Notes under the pieces: model-generated
What the model saw: the letters and a program-made list of their open reading frames with translations, nothing else
What the model was told of the DNA's origin: nothing
The model's database searches: none
Made by a program: the position numbers and the translations under genes
Shown here: positions 5,614-11,025 of the stretch, in pieces
How positions within the stretch are numbered: the stretch's first letter is position 1
Layout of the letters: each line of letters begins with the position of its first letter
Origin: CAYQDR01 sp964416315
GTDB lineage: Bacteria; Methylomirabilota; Methylomirabilia; Rokubacteriales; DASRDR01
Direction of reading: 5' to 3'
Length of the DNA stretch: 11,025 bases
Assembly: GCA_964416315.1 (NCBI GenBank)
Contig: CAYQDR010000143.1
Coordinates: 1 to 11,025 of the forward strand

Positions 5614-6624
5614 GTGGACCCGAAACGCAAGATCCTGGCCTACCTGGCCCGGCGGGCCGCGGCGACCGGGGGGGAGCTGCGGGCCCATCTCCGGATCAGC
5701 CGGCAGGCGCTGAGCGCGCACCTCCGCACGCTGGTCGAGGCCGGCGAGGCCGTCCGTCTGGGAGCGACCCGCGGGGCGCGCTACACCCTGGCCAGCCGGG
5801 CGCCTGCCGCGGCGGTCGTGGCACGGACCTTGCGCACGCGGGGTCTCGACGAGGGGCGCGTCTGGGACGAGCTGGCTGCGCAGCTCAACCTGCGCCGCGC
5901 CCTGCGGCCGAACGTCGAGGCCATCGTCCACTACGCCTTTACCGAGATGCTGAATAACGCGATCGAGCACTCGGAGGCGGAGCGCTGCGCGGTGCGTCTG
6001 AGCCTCGAGGCGGGCGCGGTGGGCTTCGAGGTACGCGATTCCGGGATCGGAGTGTTTCACTCCATCACCTCGAAGCTCCAACTGGTTGACGAGGAAGCGG
6101 CCCTGGTGGAGCTCCTGAAGGGCAGGACCACCACCATGCGGGAGGCGCACACGGGGGAAGGCATCTTCTTCACCTCGCGGGCGGCGGACCGGTTCCTGCT
6201 GCGATCCCACCGAATCCAGGTCGAATGGAACCGGGCCCGGGACGACGTGTTCGTCTCCAGGCGACGCTTGCTGGCGGGGACCGACGTGCGGTTCCAGGTC
6301 CAGCGCGGCACCACGCGCCGGCTCGACGAGGTGTTCGGCGAGTTCGCGCCCGAGGAGTACGACTTCCAGTTCCAGAAGACGAAGGTGCTCGTCAGGCTGC
6401 TGCGACGGGATTACGTCTCCCGATCGGAGGCGCGGCGGCTCCTGGCGAACCTCGAGAAGTTCAGCGAGATCGTGGTCGACTTCCGGGACGTGCAAGCGGT
6501 GGGACAGGGGTTCGCGGACGAGGTGTTCCGCGTCTTCGCCAGGCGGTACCCCTCGATCGTGATCAAGACCGAGAACACCAACCCGGTGATCGACGCTATG
6601 ATCCGCCACGCGTCATCGTCCTGA
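5614..6624 (+). CDS. Winged-helix / GHKL ATPase / STAS-like (DUF4325-like) fusion regulator
   Basis: 336 aa in three parts. Residues 3-62 form a winged helix (KILAYLARR, the recognition-helix region LRISRQALSAHLRTLVEAG, and wing RLGATRGARYTL). Residues about 95-235 are a GHKL/HATPase fold of the anti-sigma kinase kind: N-box FTEMLNNAIEHS with E111, N114, N115 and H119; G1 box RDSGIG with D142 and G144; and HTGEGIFFTS at 179-188. Residues 250-335 are a STAS-like domain (KTKVLVRLLRRDYVSRSEA, then IVVDFRDVQAVGQGFADEVF), matching the DUF4325 pattern. No His-phosphorylation domain is present, so it is not a normal histidine kinase. It may couple DNA binding to ATP-dependent partner switching inside one polypeptide; that is inference. 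The GTG 5614 start is supported by the immediate wHTH; the ribosome site is weak (GGGCAGG, about 10 nt upstream). The gene stands alone, with a repeat array at its front and hairpins after it. Confidence 0.85.
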   Translation: MDPKRKILAYLARRAAATGGELRAHLRISRQALSAHLRTLVEAGEAVRLGATRGARYTLASRAPAAAVVARTLRTRGLDEGRVWDELAAQLNLRRALRPNVEAIVHYAFTEMLNNAIEHSEAERCAVRLSLEAGAVGFEVRDSGIGVFHSITSKLQLVDEEAALVELLKGRTTTMREAHTGEGIFFTSRAADRFLLRSHRIQVEWNRARDDVFVSRRRLLAGTDVRFQVQRGTTRRLDEVFGEFAPEEYDFQFQKTKVLVRLLRRDYVSRSEARRLLANLEKFSEIVVDFRDVQAVGQGFADEVFRVFARRYPSIVIKTENTNPVIDAMIRHASSS

Positions 6625-6746
6625 TCCGCCTGCCGGGACGGCTCAGAGCCTGTGAAGAAATGGCGGGGCCGCGACCCGACTCTCCCCGCCCGAGCTTCTC
6701 GCAACGCTCCCGTCATTCGCCTCGCGGCCGTGGCGTTCCGCTCCGA

Positions 6747-6765
6747 GCCGCGGCTTTGCCGCGGC
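6747..6765. other. Perfect 7-bp hairpin
   Basis: GCCGCGG (6747-6753) and CCGCGGC (6759-6765) flank a CTTTG loop. It lies 122 bp after the regulator stop and 20 bp before a larger hairpin. It has no T-run. It may be part of the same structured or repetitive element as its neighbour. Confidence 0.45.
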
Positions 6766-6785
6766 AACGTCCTTTGGGGGAGGCC

Positions 6786-6835
6786 CGGGAGGGGGCCCCA
6801 GAGGGCGAAGCCCGTCAGGACATGGCCCCCTCCCG
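6786..6835. terminator. Long hairpin between convergent genes (terminator-like or repeat element)
   Basis: A perfect 12-bp stem (6786-6797 with 6824-6835) encloses a second stem: CC/GG, GA/TC and GGGC/GCCC capped by GAA, with one A-A mismatch, one bulged G and an ACAT bulge. The apex contains GCGAAGC (6805-6811), a sequence known to form an exceptionally stable DNA mini-hairpin. The structure sits 6 bp beyond the stop of the minus-strand SDR fragment and downstream of the regulator, a typical spot for a bidirectional terminator. The T-run is missing on both strands, so a REP-like repeat or other structured element is the alternative. Confidence 0.5.
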
Positions 6836-6841
6836 ATGAAC

Positions 6842-6977
6842 TCAGACGGGGACGATGGCGCCGCTGACGTCGCGCGCGGCGTCGCTCGCGAGGAAGGCGA
6901 TCACCTCCGCCACCGACTCCACCGTCACCCACTTCGAGGCGTCCGCCCGGGGGCATGGCCGTGCGGTTGGCCGGGGT
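6842..6977 (-). pseudogene. 3' fragment of a short-chain dehydrogenase/reductase (SDR), frameshifted
   Basis: On the minus strand, the frame ending at TCA 6842-6844 (TGA) reads ADASKWVTVESVAEV then IAFLASDAARDVSGAIVPV. This is the standard SDR C-terminal helix and the S-G-x-x-(I/V)-P-V strand. Just upstream, TPANRTAMP continues the same homology but in another frame, with the switch inside the C/G-rich run near 6943-6953. Further upstream (beyond 6977) the resemblance stops. No Rossmann glycine motif or Y-x-x-x-K remains within the window. It is a dead fragment of about 45 codons from a protein that is normally about 250 aa. Confidence 0.75.
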
Positions 6978-7043
6978 CTGCGCCTTCTCTATCCGCCTCG
7001 CCCACTTCACGGACTGCTACCTCCCCGTCCTCAACCACCCGAC

Positions 7044-7072
7044 TTGACACGTCTGCATCAACCGGCCATACT
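7044..7072 (+). promoter_or_regulatory. Promoter of vapBC
   Basis: TTGACA (7044-7049, perfect -35) is followed after 17 bp by CATACT (7067-7072, 4/6 of the -10 consensus). The predicted transcription start, about 7079, falls at the ATG at 7080, so the messenger would be leaderless or nearly so. The -10 box overlaps the operator palindrome. Confidence 0.65.
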
Positions 7073-7080
7073 GATGCAGA
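7052..7080 (+). promoter_or_regulatory. Operator palindrome for VapB/VapBC autoregulation
   Basis: A perfect 9-bp inverted repeat, TCTGCATCA (7052-7060) and TGATGCAGA (7072-7080), has an 11-bp spacer and half-site centres 20 bp apart, about two helical turns. It covers the promoter spacer, the -10 box and the likely transcription start. That is where autorepressing antitoxin complexes bind in known vapBC operons. The binding itself is inferred. Confidence 0.65.
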
Positions 7081-7277
7081 TGCGCACGACGCTCAACATC
7101 GACGAGCTCCTGCTCCGCGAGGCGCAGCGGCTGAGCGGCTTGAAGGAGAAGACCGCCGTGCTGCACGCCGGGCTGGAGGCGCTGATCGTGCGCGAGAGCG
7201 CCCGTCGGCTCGCCGCGCTCGGCGGCAGTGAGCGCCGGCTGCGCCCGATTCCGCGGCGCCGACCCGGGCGCCGGTAG
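7080..7277 (+). CDS. vapB: VapB-type antitoxin
   Basis: 65 aa. The N-terminus MRTTLNIDELLLREAQRLSG is the ribbon-helix-helix DNA-binding start typical of short VapB antitoxins (DUF2191-like). LKEKTAVLHAGLEALIVRES forms the rest of the fold. The basic tail (RRLRPIPRRRPGRR) would be the toxin-binding or flexible end. It neutralises the following PIN toxin and represses its own operon. The ATG at 7080 is preferred over ATG 7074 because it fits the family's usual start and the predicted leaderless transcript; no ribosome site is seen for either. Its TAG overlaps the vapC GTG by one base, the usual arrangement for tight co-expression. Confidence 0.88.
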   Translation: MRTTLNIDELLLREAQRLSGLKEKTAVLHAGLEALIVRESARRLAALGGSERRLRPIPRRRPGRR

Positions 7278-7639
7278 TGCTGGTCGATACGTCCGTCTGG
7301 ATCGACCACTTCCGGCGCGGGAACGAGGTGCTGGCCGAGCGCCTGGCCGCCGCGGACGTGTGGGTGCATCCGTTCGTGATTGGCGAGCTGGCCTGCGGCC
7401 GGCTCACCCGCCGCGGCGAGATCCTCGCGCTTCTCCAGGCGCTCCCGCACGCTCCGCTCATCGAGCACCGGGAAGTGCTGGCGTTCGTGGAGACCAGCGG
7501 GCTCCCGGGCCGCGGGATCGGATGGATCGACGCACACCTCCTCGCCTCGGCGCGGTTGGCCCGCATCCCGCTGTGGACGCTCGACCGCCGCCTCGCGGCC
7601 GTTGCCGGCCGGCTGGGAGTGGCCGGCGCCTCGCGCTGA
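7277..7639 (+). CDS. vapC: VapC-type PIN-domain toxin ribonuclease
   Basis: 120 aa, a normal VapC length. The four PIN acidic residues are all present: D4 in LVDTSVWIDHF, E37 in VIGELACG, D85 in GWIDAHLLASA and D103 in WTLDRRL. The enzyme should therefore be an intact Mg-dependent endoribonuclease; known VapCs cut tRNA or rRNA, but the target here cannot be predicted. It starts at GTG 7277, which shares one base with the vapB stop. After its stop lies the third copy of the apgM 3' repeat, in the same reading phase. The pair may stabilise the surrounding accessory segment; that is inference. Confidence 0.92.
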   Translation: MLVDTSVWIDHFRRGNEVLAERLAAADVWVHPFVIGELACGRLTRRGEILALLQALPHAPLIEHREVLAFVETSGLPGRGIGWIDAHLLASARLARIPLWTLDRRLAAVAGRLGVAGASR

Positions 7640-7652
7640 CACTGCCGACCCG

Positions 7653-7711
7653 TCGGGACGTTCCCCGCCCACCACCTGGCCAGCGCGGGGCGGCTCACCA
7701 AGTTCGGCGCG
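7653..7711 (+). repeat. apgM 3'-end repeat, copy C, with an exact 15-bp deletion
   Basis: 7653-7677 matches apgM 2719-2743 (2 mismatches in 25), and 7678-7711 matches apgM 2759-2792 (3 mismatches in 34). The 15 bp of 2744-2758 are missing at one point, so the apgM reading phase is kept: GTFPAHHLASAGRLTKFGA. The stop codon is not retained (GCG GGC follows). It begins 14 bp after the vapC stop. Confidence 0.8.
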
Positions 7712-7951
7712 GGCGCCACGCCGCGCCCGCTCGCGCCACGGCGCCTCACGGCGGGCCGAAAGGGAGCGTTTGTACTTGCGAGGCTCCCTCGCCCTCGGCG
7801 CCGTCGGCACGCTTCGCACCTTTGACAACGCCGGGTTGTCCACTCGACGCCGCGGCCGGTCGACAGCCGGCGAGCGATCGGTCAGATAGATGAACTCCAG
7901 ATTCGGCCGATCCATGGTCGCCGCCAAGGACTTGACGCCCCGCCGGAAAAG
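7712..7951. other. Intergenic region before the GAF gene, with two small hairpins
   Basis: No gene is recognised. AGGGAGC (7761-7767) and GCTCCCT (7783-7789) form a 7-bp stem with a 15-nt loop and no T-run. GACAAC (7824-7829) and GTTGTC (7835-7840) form a perfect 6-bp palindrome with a 5-nt centre; with its preceding TT it contains the TTGACAAC box also found at 5502. TTGACG (7932-7937) could be a -35 element for the GAF gene, but the -10 is poor (TTTGTT, 7956-7961). The minus-strand frame through this area shows no family motifs. Confidence 0.45.
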
Positions 7952-8524
7952 ATGCTTTGTTTTGATCGGGCTCTCACGATGGACACCCTGGTCAGAGAGT
8001 TAGAGTCTCTGGGGGAACTGGCCAAGACCACCTCTCCCCAGGAGATCTTCGCCAAGGCGGTCAAGACGATCGCCTCCTTTCTCGCGAAACGCTTTGCAGT
8101 GACCGAGGCAGAGATCGCGCTTCTCCTCCTGCGACCGAATCGGCAGGTGCTCCGCTTCGCGCACCCCCTGGAACACTTCAAGGGCCAGACCAATGTCTTC
8201 CCCGTGAATTCCCCGGGGGTCGCGACCAACGTCGTCCGCTCCGGGCGGGGGATGATCCACAACGATATGTCGCGGGTGAGCCGTCTGGACATCTACGAGT
8301 GGATTTCGACGGGAGGGGCAAAGCCCAGAGAGATCCAGAAGATGATCGCCGCCCCGCTCACCCTGAGCGGCGGAGAGGTCATCGGAGTGGTGGAGGTCAG
8401 TCGGAAGGGGAAGAGTCTCGACGAGGCCGGGAGCAACTTCACCCCTGGAGAGCTGGCCGAGCTCACGCAGATCGGAGCCGCCGTGGCCCCCTGGATCCAG
8501 AGGCTCACCCCTCCGGACTTTTAG
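7952..8524 (+). CDS. GAF-domain protein
   Basis: 190 aa and soluble. Residues about 20-185 look like a single GAF domain: an N-terminal helix ELESLGELAKTTSPQEIFAK, EAEIALLLLRPNRQVLRFAH, then RSGRGMIHNDMSRVSR, the conserved IAAPLTLSGGEVIGVVEVSR strand pair, and a closing helix GELAELTQIGAAVAPWIQRL. GAF domains bind small ligands or mediate sensing, but no output domain is attached, so it probably acts through a partner. The ligand is unknown; there is no Cys or His pattern of a haem or phytochrome type. ATG 7952 has GGAAAAG directly before it. ATG 7979 (MDTLVREL) is in frame and may be the true start if the weak promoter at 7932-7961 is used. It lies 74 bp before the DHH gene on the same strand. 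Confidence 0.8.
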   Translation: MLCFDRALTMDTLVRELESLGELAKTTSPQEIFAKAVKTIASFLAKRFAVTEAEIALLLLRPNRQVLRFAHPLEHFKGQTNVFPVNSPGVATNVVRSGRGMIHNDMSRVSRLDIYEWISTGGAKPREIQKMIAAPLTLSGGEVIGVVEVSRKGKSLDEAGSNFTPGELAELTQIGAAVAPWIQRLTPPDF

Positions 8525-8555
8525 GCCCGCCCCGACGCATGGCCCTGGGTCCCCG

Positions 8556-8586
8556 GACTTGAGCTAAGCCCGACTTGAGCTAAGAT
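8556..8586 (+). promoter_or_regulatory. Tandem 13-bp repeat / candidate promoter of the DHH gene
   Basis: GACTTGAGCTAAG occurs twice, at 8556-8568 and 8572-8584, with a period of 16 bp. TTGAGC of the first copy (8559-8564) and TAAGAT overlapping the second (8581-8586) are 16 bp apart and each match sigma70 boxes at 4/6. The duplication may therefore be a promoter made by duplication, or a two-site operator. The ribosome site AGGAG follows at 8589-8593. Confidence 0.45.
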
Positions 8587-8598
8587 ACAGGAGCGCCC

Positions 8599-9990
8599 AT
8601 GCGCCGCGTTGTCGTCTGCCCCACGGACTTCCTCTTCGAGCTCCTGCAGGGACCCGGGGCCCCCGCCGAGCCCACCCTCTTCATCGTGGCGGACCCGAGG
8701 ACCCGGAGCCGGCTCGCGCGCCGCGACGCGCAGGCCCTGGCGGGGCGGCTCGAGGACCCGGCGCTCTACCGGCGGGCGCAGCTCACCCCCGGCGACCAGG
8801 TCCTGCTCCTGGCCGCCCCCCGTGAGCCCGAGCCGATCCTCGACGCCATCCTCGACGCGGCGCCCGGCGTCCCGGTCCTCCTCGTCCAGAAGGCCCCGGA
8901 GGCTCCGGTCCTCCTCCGGTACCCCACGGTGACCACGCTCGCCCTGCCCCGGCTGCTCCGCGAGGTCCTCCGGCCGGAGCTCGACCGGGCGAGCCTGCGC
9001 GTGCGCGCCGAGCGCATCCAGGAGCTCCTCGACGGGAAGGAGCGGGTCGGCATCCTGCTCCAGGACGATCCCGACCCGGACGCGCTGGCGAGCGGGCTGG
9101 CCCTCCGCGCGCTCCTCGGCCGGACCAGGCCCACGGCACCGCTGCTCTCCTTCGGCCGCATCACCCGCCCGGAGAACGTCGCGATGGTCCGGGCGCTCGA
9201 GATCGAGGTGGAGCGGGTCACGCCGGCCGACCTCGAGCGTTACGACGCGCTCGCCATCGTGGACGCCCAGCCCCCCTTCTTCGAGGAGGCGCTCCCCGAG
9301 ATCGCCGTCGTGATCGACCACCACCCGGAGGCGAAGGGGTGGCGCTCGGCCTTCCGCGACGTGCGCTCCTCGTACGGCGCCACGGCGACGATCCTGACCG
9401 AGTACCTCCGCGCGGCCGAGGTGAAGATCACCGAGCGCGTCGCCACCGCCCTCCTCTACGGGATCAAGTCGGACACGCTCCACCTCGAGCGCGGCGGCAT
9501 CCGCGCGGACATGGAGGCGTTCGCCTACCTCTACCCGCTGGCGAACCACAACACGTTGCGCCGGATCGAGCGGCCCGAGCTGCCGCAGGACGCCCTCGAC
9601 GCCCTCGGCGACGCGCTGCTCAACCGGCAGGTGATCCGGAACGCCCTGTTCGCCCATCTGGGGGCGGTCAGCCGTCCGGACCTCATTCCGCAGTTCGCCG
9701 ATCTGTGCCTCCAGGTGGCCGGGATCGAGTGGTCCGTAGTCTCGGGGATCACGGACGACGAGCTGCACATCTCGGTACGGAACGTCGGCTACGTCCGGGC
9801 CGCCGGCGAGGTCGTGGCGGCGGCGTTCGGGGACCTGGGCTCGGCCGGCGGCCACCGCTCGGCGGCCAAGGCGGTCATCTCGCTCCGCCGGTGGGCCGCC
9901 GAGGTGAGCCCCGTCGAGCCCGCTCCCCTGCGGGAGGCCATCGCCTGGCGGTTCGTGCGCGCGCTCGAGGGCGTCACGGGAGACCGGTGA
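8599..9990 (+). CDS. DHH/DHHA1 family phosphoesterase
   Basis: 463 aa. Residues 1-125 are a diverged alpha/beta region, possibly a TrkA-N-like Rossmann fold, as in some long DHH proteins. Residues 145-300 form the DHH domain: DDPDPDALASG (156-166), IVDAQ (220-224), VIDHHP (238-243) and GIKSDT (288-293). DHHA1 covers about 375-430 with GSAGGHRSAAKA (414-425). Relatives of the NrnA/GdpP-like group hydrolyse short oligonucleotides, pAp or cyclic dinucleotides. At the motif I position where NrnA-type enzymes have a metal-binding His, this protein has Gln155 (CAG, one base from a His codon), so metal binding may be altered. Start ATG 8599 with AGGAG five bases upstream. The next gene starts 19 bp after its stop, suggesting co-transcription. 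Confidence 0.88.
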   Translation: MRRVVVCPTDFLFELLQGPGAPAEPTLFIVADPRTRSRLARRDAQALAGRLEDPALYRRAQLTPGDQVLLLAAPREPEPILDAILDAAPGVPVLLVQKAPEAPVLLRYPTVTTLALPRLLREVLRPELDRASLRVRAERIQELLDGKERVGILLQDDPDPDALASGLALRALLGRTRPTAPLLSFGRITRPENVAMVRALEIEVERVTPADLERYDALAIVDAQPPFFEEALPEIAVVIDHHPEAKGWRSAFRDVRSSYGATATILTEYLRAAEVKITERVATALLYGIKSDTLHLERGGIRADMEAFAYLYPLANHNTLRRIERPELPQDALDALGDALLNRQVIRNALFAHLGAVSRPDLIPQFADLCLQVAGIEWSVVSGITDDELHISVRNVGYVRAAGEVVAAAFGDLGSAGGHRSAAKAVISLRRWAAEVSPVEPAPLREAIAWRFVRALEGVTGDR

Positions 9991-10009
9991 GAACGCGAGA
10001 GGAGCGACG

Positions 10010-11025
10010 ATGAGGCCGAGGATCCGGATGGCGATGCTGCTCGCGGCCGTGCTCGCGCTCGTTCCGGCGCCGTCCTGGGCCGAGGGCGGGTGCGACGGGG
10101 GCGGGGGGCTCAGGCAGCAGGCCCGGCGACCGCCCCAGGCCGACCCGCGCTCGTACCAGCCGGCCAACGGCACCGGCGGCTTCTCCGTCTTCGGCGCCAA
10201 CACCGTCGGCGCCGGCACGCTCTCGGTGGGTGTGGGCTACCTGGGGGAGGACGTGGTCTGCCAGCAGCGGGACGGCGTCTTCGATCTCAACACCGCGTGG
10301 CTCGCGCTGGCCTACGGGATCACCGAGCGGCTGCAGATCGGGGTGGATGTCCCCTACACGTGGTACGAGGCCGACAAGTCGGGGACCGACGGCTCCGGCA
10401 TCGACGACCTGAACCTCGGCCTCGTCGTCCGGCTCCTCGACGAGGCCCCTGGGCGACCCGGCGTGGCCCTCGTCGGGTTCGCGGCGGCGCCGACGGGCGA
10501 GCGCTCGGAGGGGCTCGGCCGGAACGAGTGGGACCTCGGCGCCAAGCTCGCCCTGAGCAAGACGCTCCCCGGCGGGCTTCTCGGGCACGTGAGCGCGGGC
10601 TACACCTACGTGGGGCGGGGTCGGGTGGACCAGGACGACGAGTTCACCTCGGGGGTCGCGATCGAGTGGCCGCTCGGGCGCCATGTCTCCCTGGTCGGCG
10701 AAGGGCTCGCCAACACGAACCGGCGCGAGGGCGCCCTCCGGAAGTCGGACTGGGTCGCGGAGACCCGCGCCGGGTTCCGCGTCCGCTGGGCCGGGTTCCT
10801 GCTGAGCCTCGCGGGGCGCAAGGGGCTGACGAACGACGCGCCGGACTGGGGCGTCTTCGCGCTGCTGACGTACCAGCACAGCTTCGCCCCCGGGGTGGCC
10901 GCAGCGCCCCCCGTGGCACCGCCCGTCGCTGCGCCGCCAGCGCCCGCTGCCCCCGTCGCCCCCGTGACCCCGCCTGCGGCCGCGCCGCCGGTGGCAGCCC
11001 CGCCGACCCCTGCCGCCCCGGGCGC
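10010..11025 (+). CDS. Secreted outer-membrane beta-barrel-like protein with Pro/Ala-rich tail, 3' end beyond window
   Basis: 338 codons are visible and open at the right edge. The signal peptide has a basic start (MRPRIR), a hydrophobic core MAMLLAAVLALVPAP and a likely cut after SWA (residue 24). From about residue 55 to 295 the chain alternates polar and hydrophobic residues with Gly and aromatics, like paired beta-strands: TLSVGVGYLG, LALAYGITERLQIGVDVPYTW, HVSAGYTYVG, VSLVGEGLANTN, FALLTYQHSF. This is the pattern of small outer-membrane barrels, such as the phenol-degradation MetA-like or OmpA-like classes. Residues from about 297 on are a low-complexity Pro/Ala/Val linker, as often seen before a peptidoglycan-binding OmpA domain, but that domain is not in the window. 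Start ATG 10010 with GAGAGGAG six bases upstream, a strong site, 19 bp after the DHH gene. Confidence 0.8.
   Translation, partial: MRPRIRMAMLLAAVLALVPAPSWAEGGCDGGGGLRQQARRPPQADPRSYQPANGTGGFSVFGANTVGAGTLSVGVGYLGEDVVCQQRDGVFDLNTAWLALAYGITERLQIGVDVPYTWYEADKSGTDGSGIDDLNLGLVVRLLDEAPGRPGVALVGFAAAPTGERSEGLGRNEWDLGAKLALSKTLPGGLLGHVSAGYTYVGRGRVDQDDEFTSGVAIEWPLGRHVSLVGEGLANTNRREGALRKSDWVAETRAGFRVRWAGFLLSLAGRKGLTNDAPDWGVFALLTYQHSFAPGVAAAPPVAPPVAAPPAPAAPVAPVTPPAAAPPVAAPPTPAAPG
10885..11025 (+). repeat. Low-complexity Pro/Ala/Val-coding stretch
   Basis: About 47 codons are almost only Pro, Ala and Val (GCC, CCG, CCC, GTC variants), irregularly repeated and without a fixed period. It is coding sequence for a flexible linker, probably spanning the periplasm. 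Such DNA is prone to slippage and assembly error, so its exact length is uncertain. Confidence 0.7.

Noticed and set aside
5380..6609. 409-codon minus-strand frame over the fusion regulator
   Set aside because: No recognisable motifs, while the plus strand shows wHTH, N-box, G1 box and STAS-like signatures.
6652..6867. 71-codon frame from GTG 6652
   Set aside because: It runs through two perfect hairpins, has no family motifs and lacks a ribosome site.
2746..7711. Integron attC sites at the repeat copies
   Set aside because: The repeats lack a clear core-site pair (RYYYAAC and GTTRRRY) with the expected symmetry, and no integron integrase is in the window.
7058..7927. 289-codon minus-strand frame over vapBC and the gap
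   Set aside because: Antisense to two clear genes with all catalytic residues; the part in the gap has no recognisable domain.
8521..10218. 565-codon open frame on the minus strand over the DHH gene
   Set aside because: It is the mirror of a GC-rich gene, rich in Arg, Gly, Pro and Val-Glu, with no motifs. The plus strand carries clear DHH and DHHA1 motifs plus a ribosome site.

Overview
This window is very GC-rich, with a strong G/C preference at third codon positions. It encodes an outer-membrane type protein with a signal peptide, so it comes from a diderm bacterium. High GC, a type III CoA-transferase, an archaeal-type phosphoglycerate mutase and a trimethylamine dehydrogenase-like flavoprotein would suit a soil or sediment lineage such as Rokubacteria/Methylomirabilota or a deltaproteobacterium. 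That placement is an impression, not a demonstrated assignment.

Layout. Positions 1-1118 (minus) hold a CaiB/BaiF-type CoA-transferase cut by the window edge. It is divergent from a two-gene unit: a small unknown protein (1252-1608) that overlaps a cofactor-independent phosphoglycerate mutase, apgM (1593-2795). Next is a 655-aa FMN/4Fe-4S/NAD(P)-type oxidoreductase of the TMADH/2,4-dienoyl-CoA reductase class (2865-4832). Positions 4833-5225 are a patchwork of gene ends: a possible C-terminal remnant, the first ~28 codons of a PhyH-type dioxygenase, and a 50-bp near-copy of the 3' end of apgM.

From 5226 to 5613 there is a non-coding stretch whose right half is a diverged tandem repeat (period 76 bp) with four TTGACAA boxes. 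It leads into a winged-helix / GHKL ATPase / STAS-like (DUF4325-like) fusion regulator (5614-6624). Positions 6625-7043 hold strong hairpins and a frameshifted SDR 3' fragment on the minus strand. A VapBC toxin-antitoxin pair follows (7080-7639), with a clear promoter and operator palindrome. Directly after vapC lies a third copy of the apgM 3' end, this one with an exact 15-bp in-frame internal deletion.

The right part looks like ordinary chromosome again: a GAF-domain protein (7952-8524), a DHH/DHHA1 phosphoesterase (8599-9990), and a secreted beta-barrel-like protein with a Pro/Ala-rich tail that runs off the edge (10010-11025).

The main unexplained signal is the set of three same-orientation copies of the apgM 3' end. 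The first two are exactly 2430 bp apart and the third lies about 2.5 kb further on. They bracket two gene cassettes that include a toxin-antitoxin pair, a regulator and several broken genes. This resembles an accessory region built by repeated insertion or recombination at the 3' end of a housekeeping gene, but a dispersed genomic repeat is an equally live explanation.
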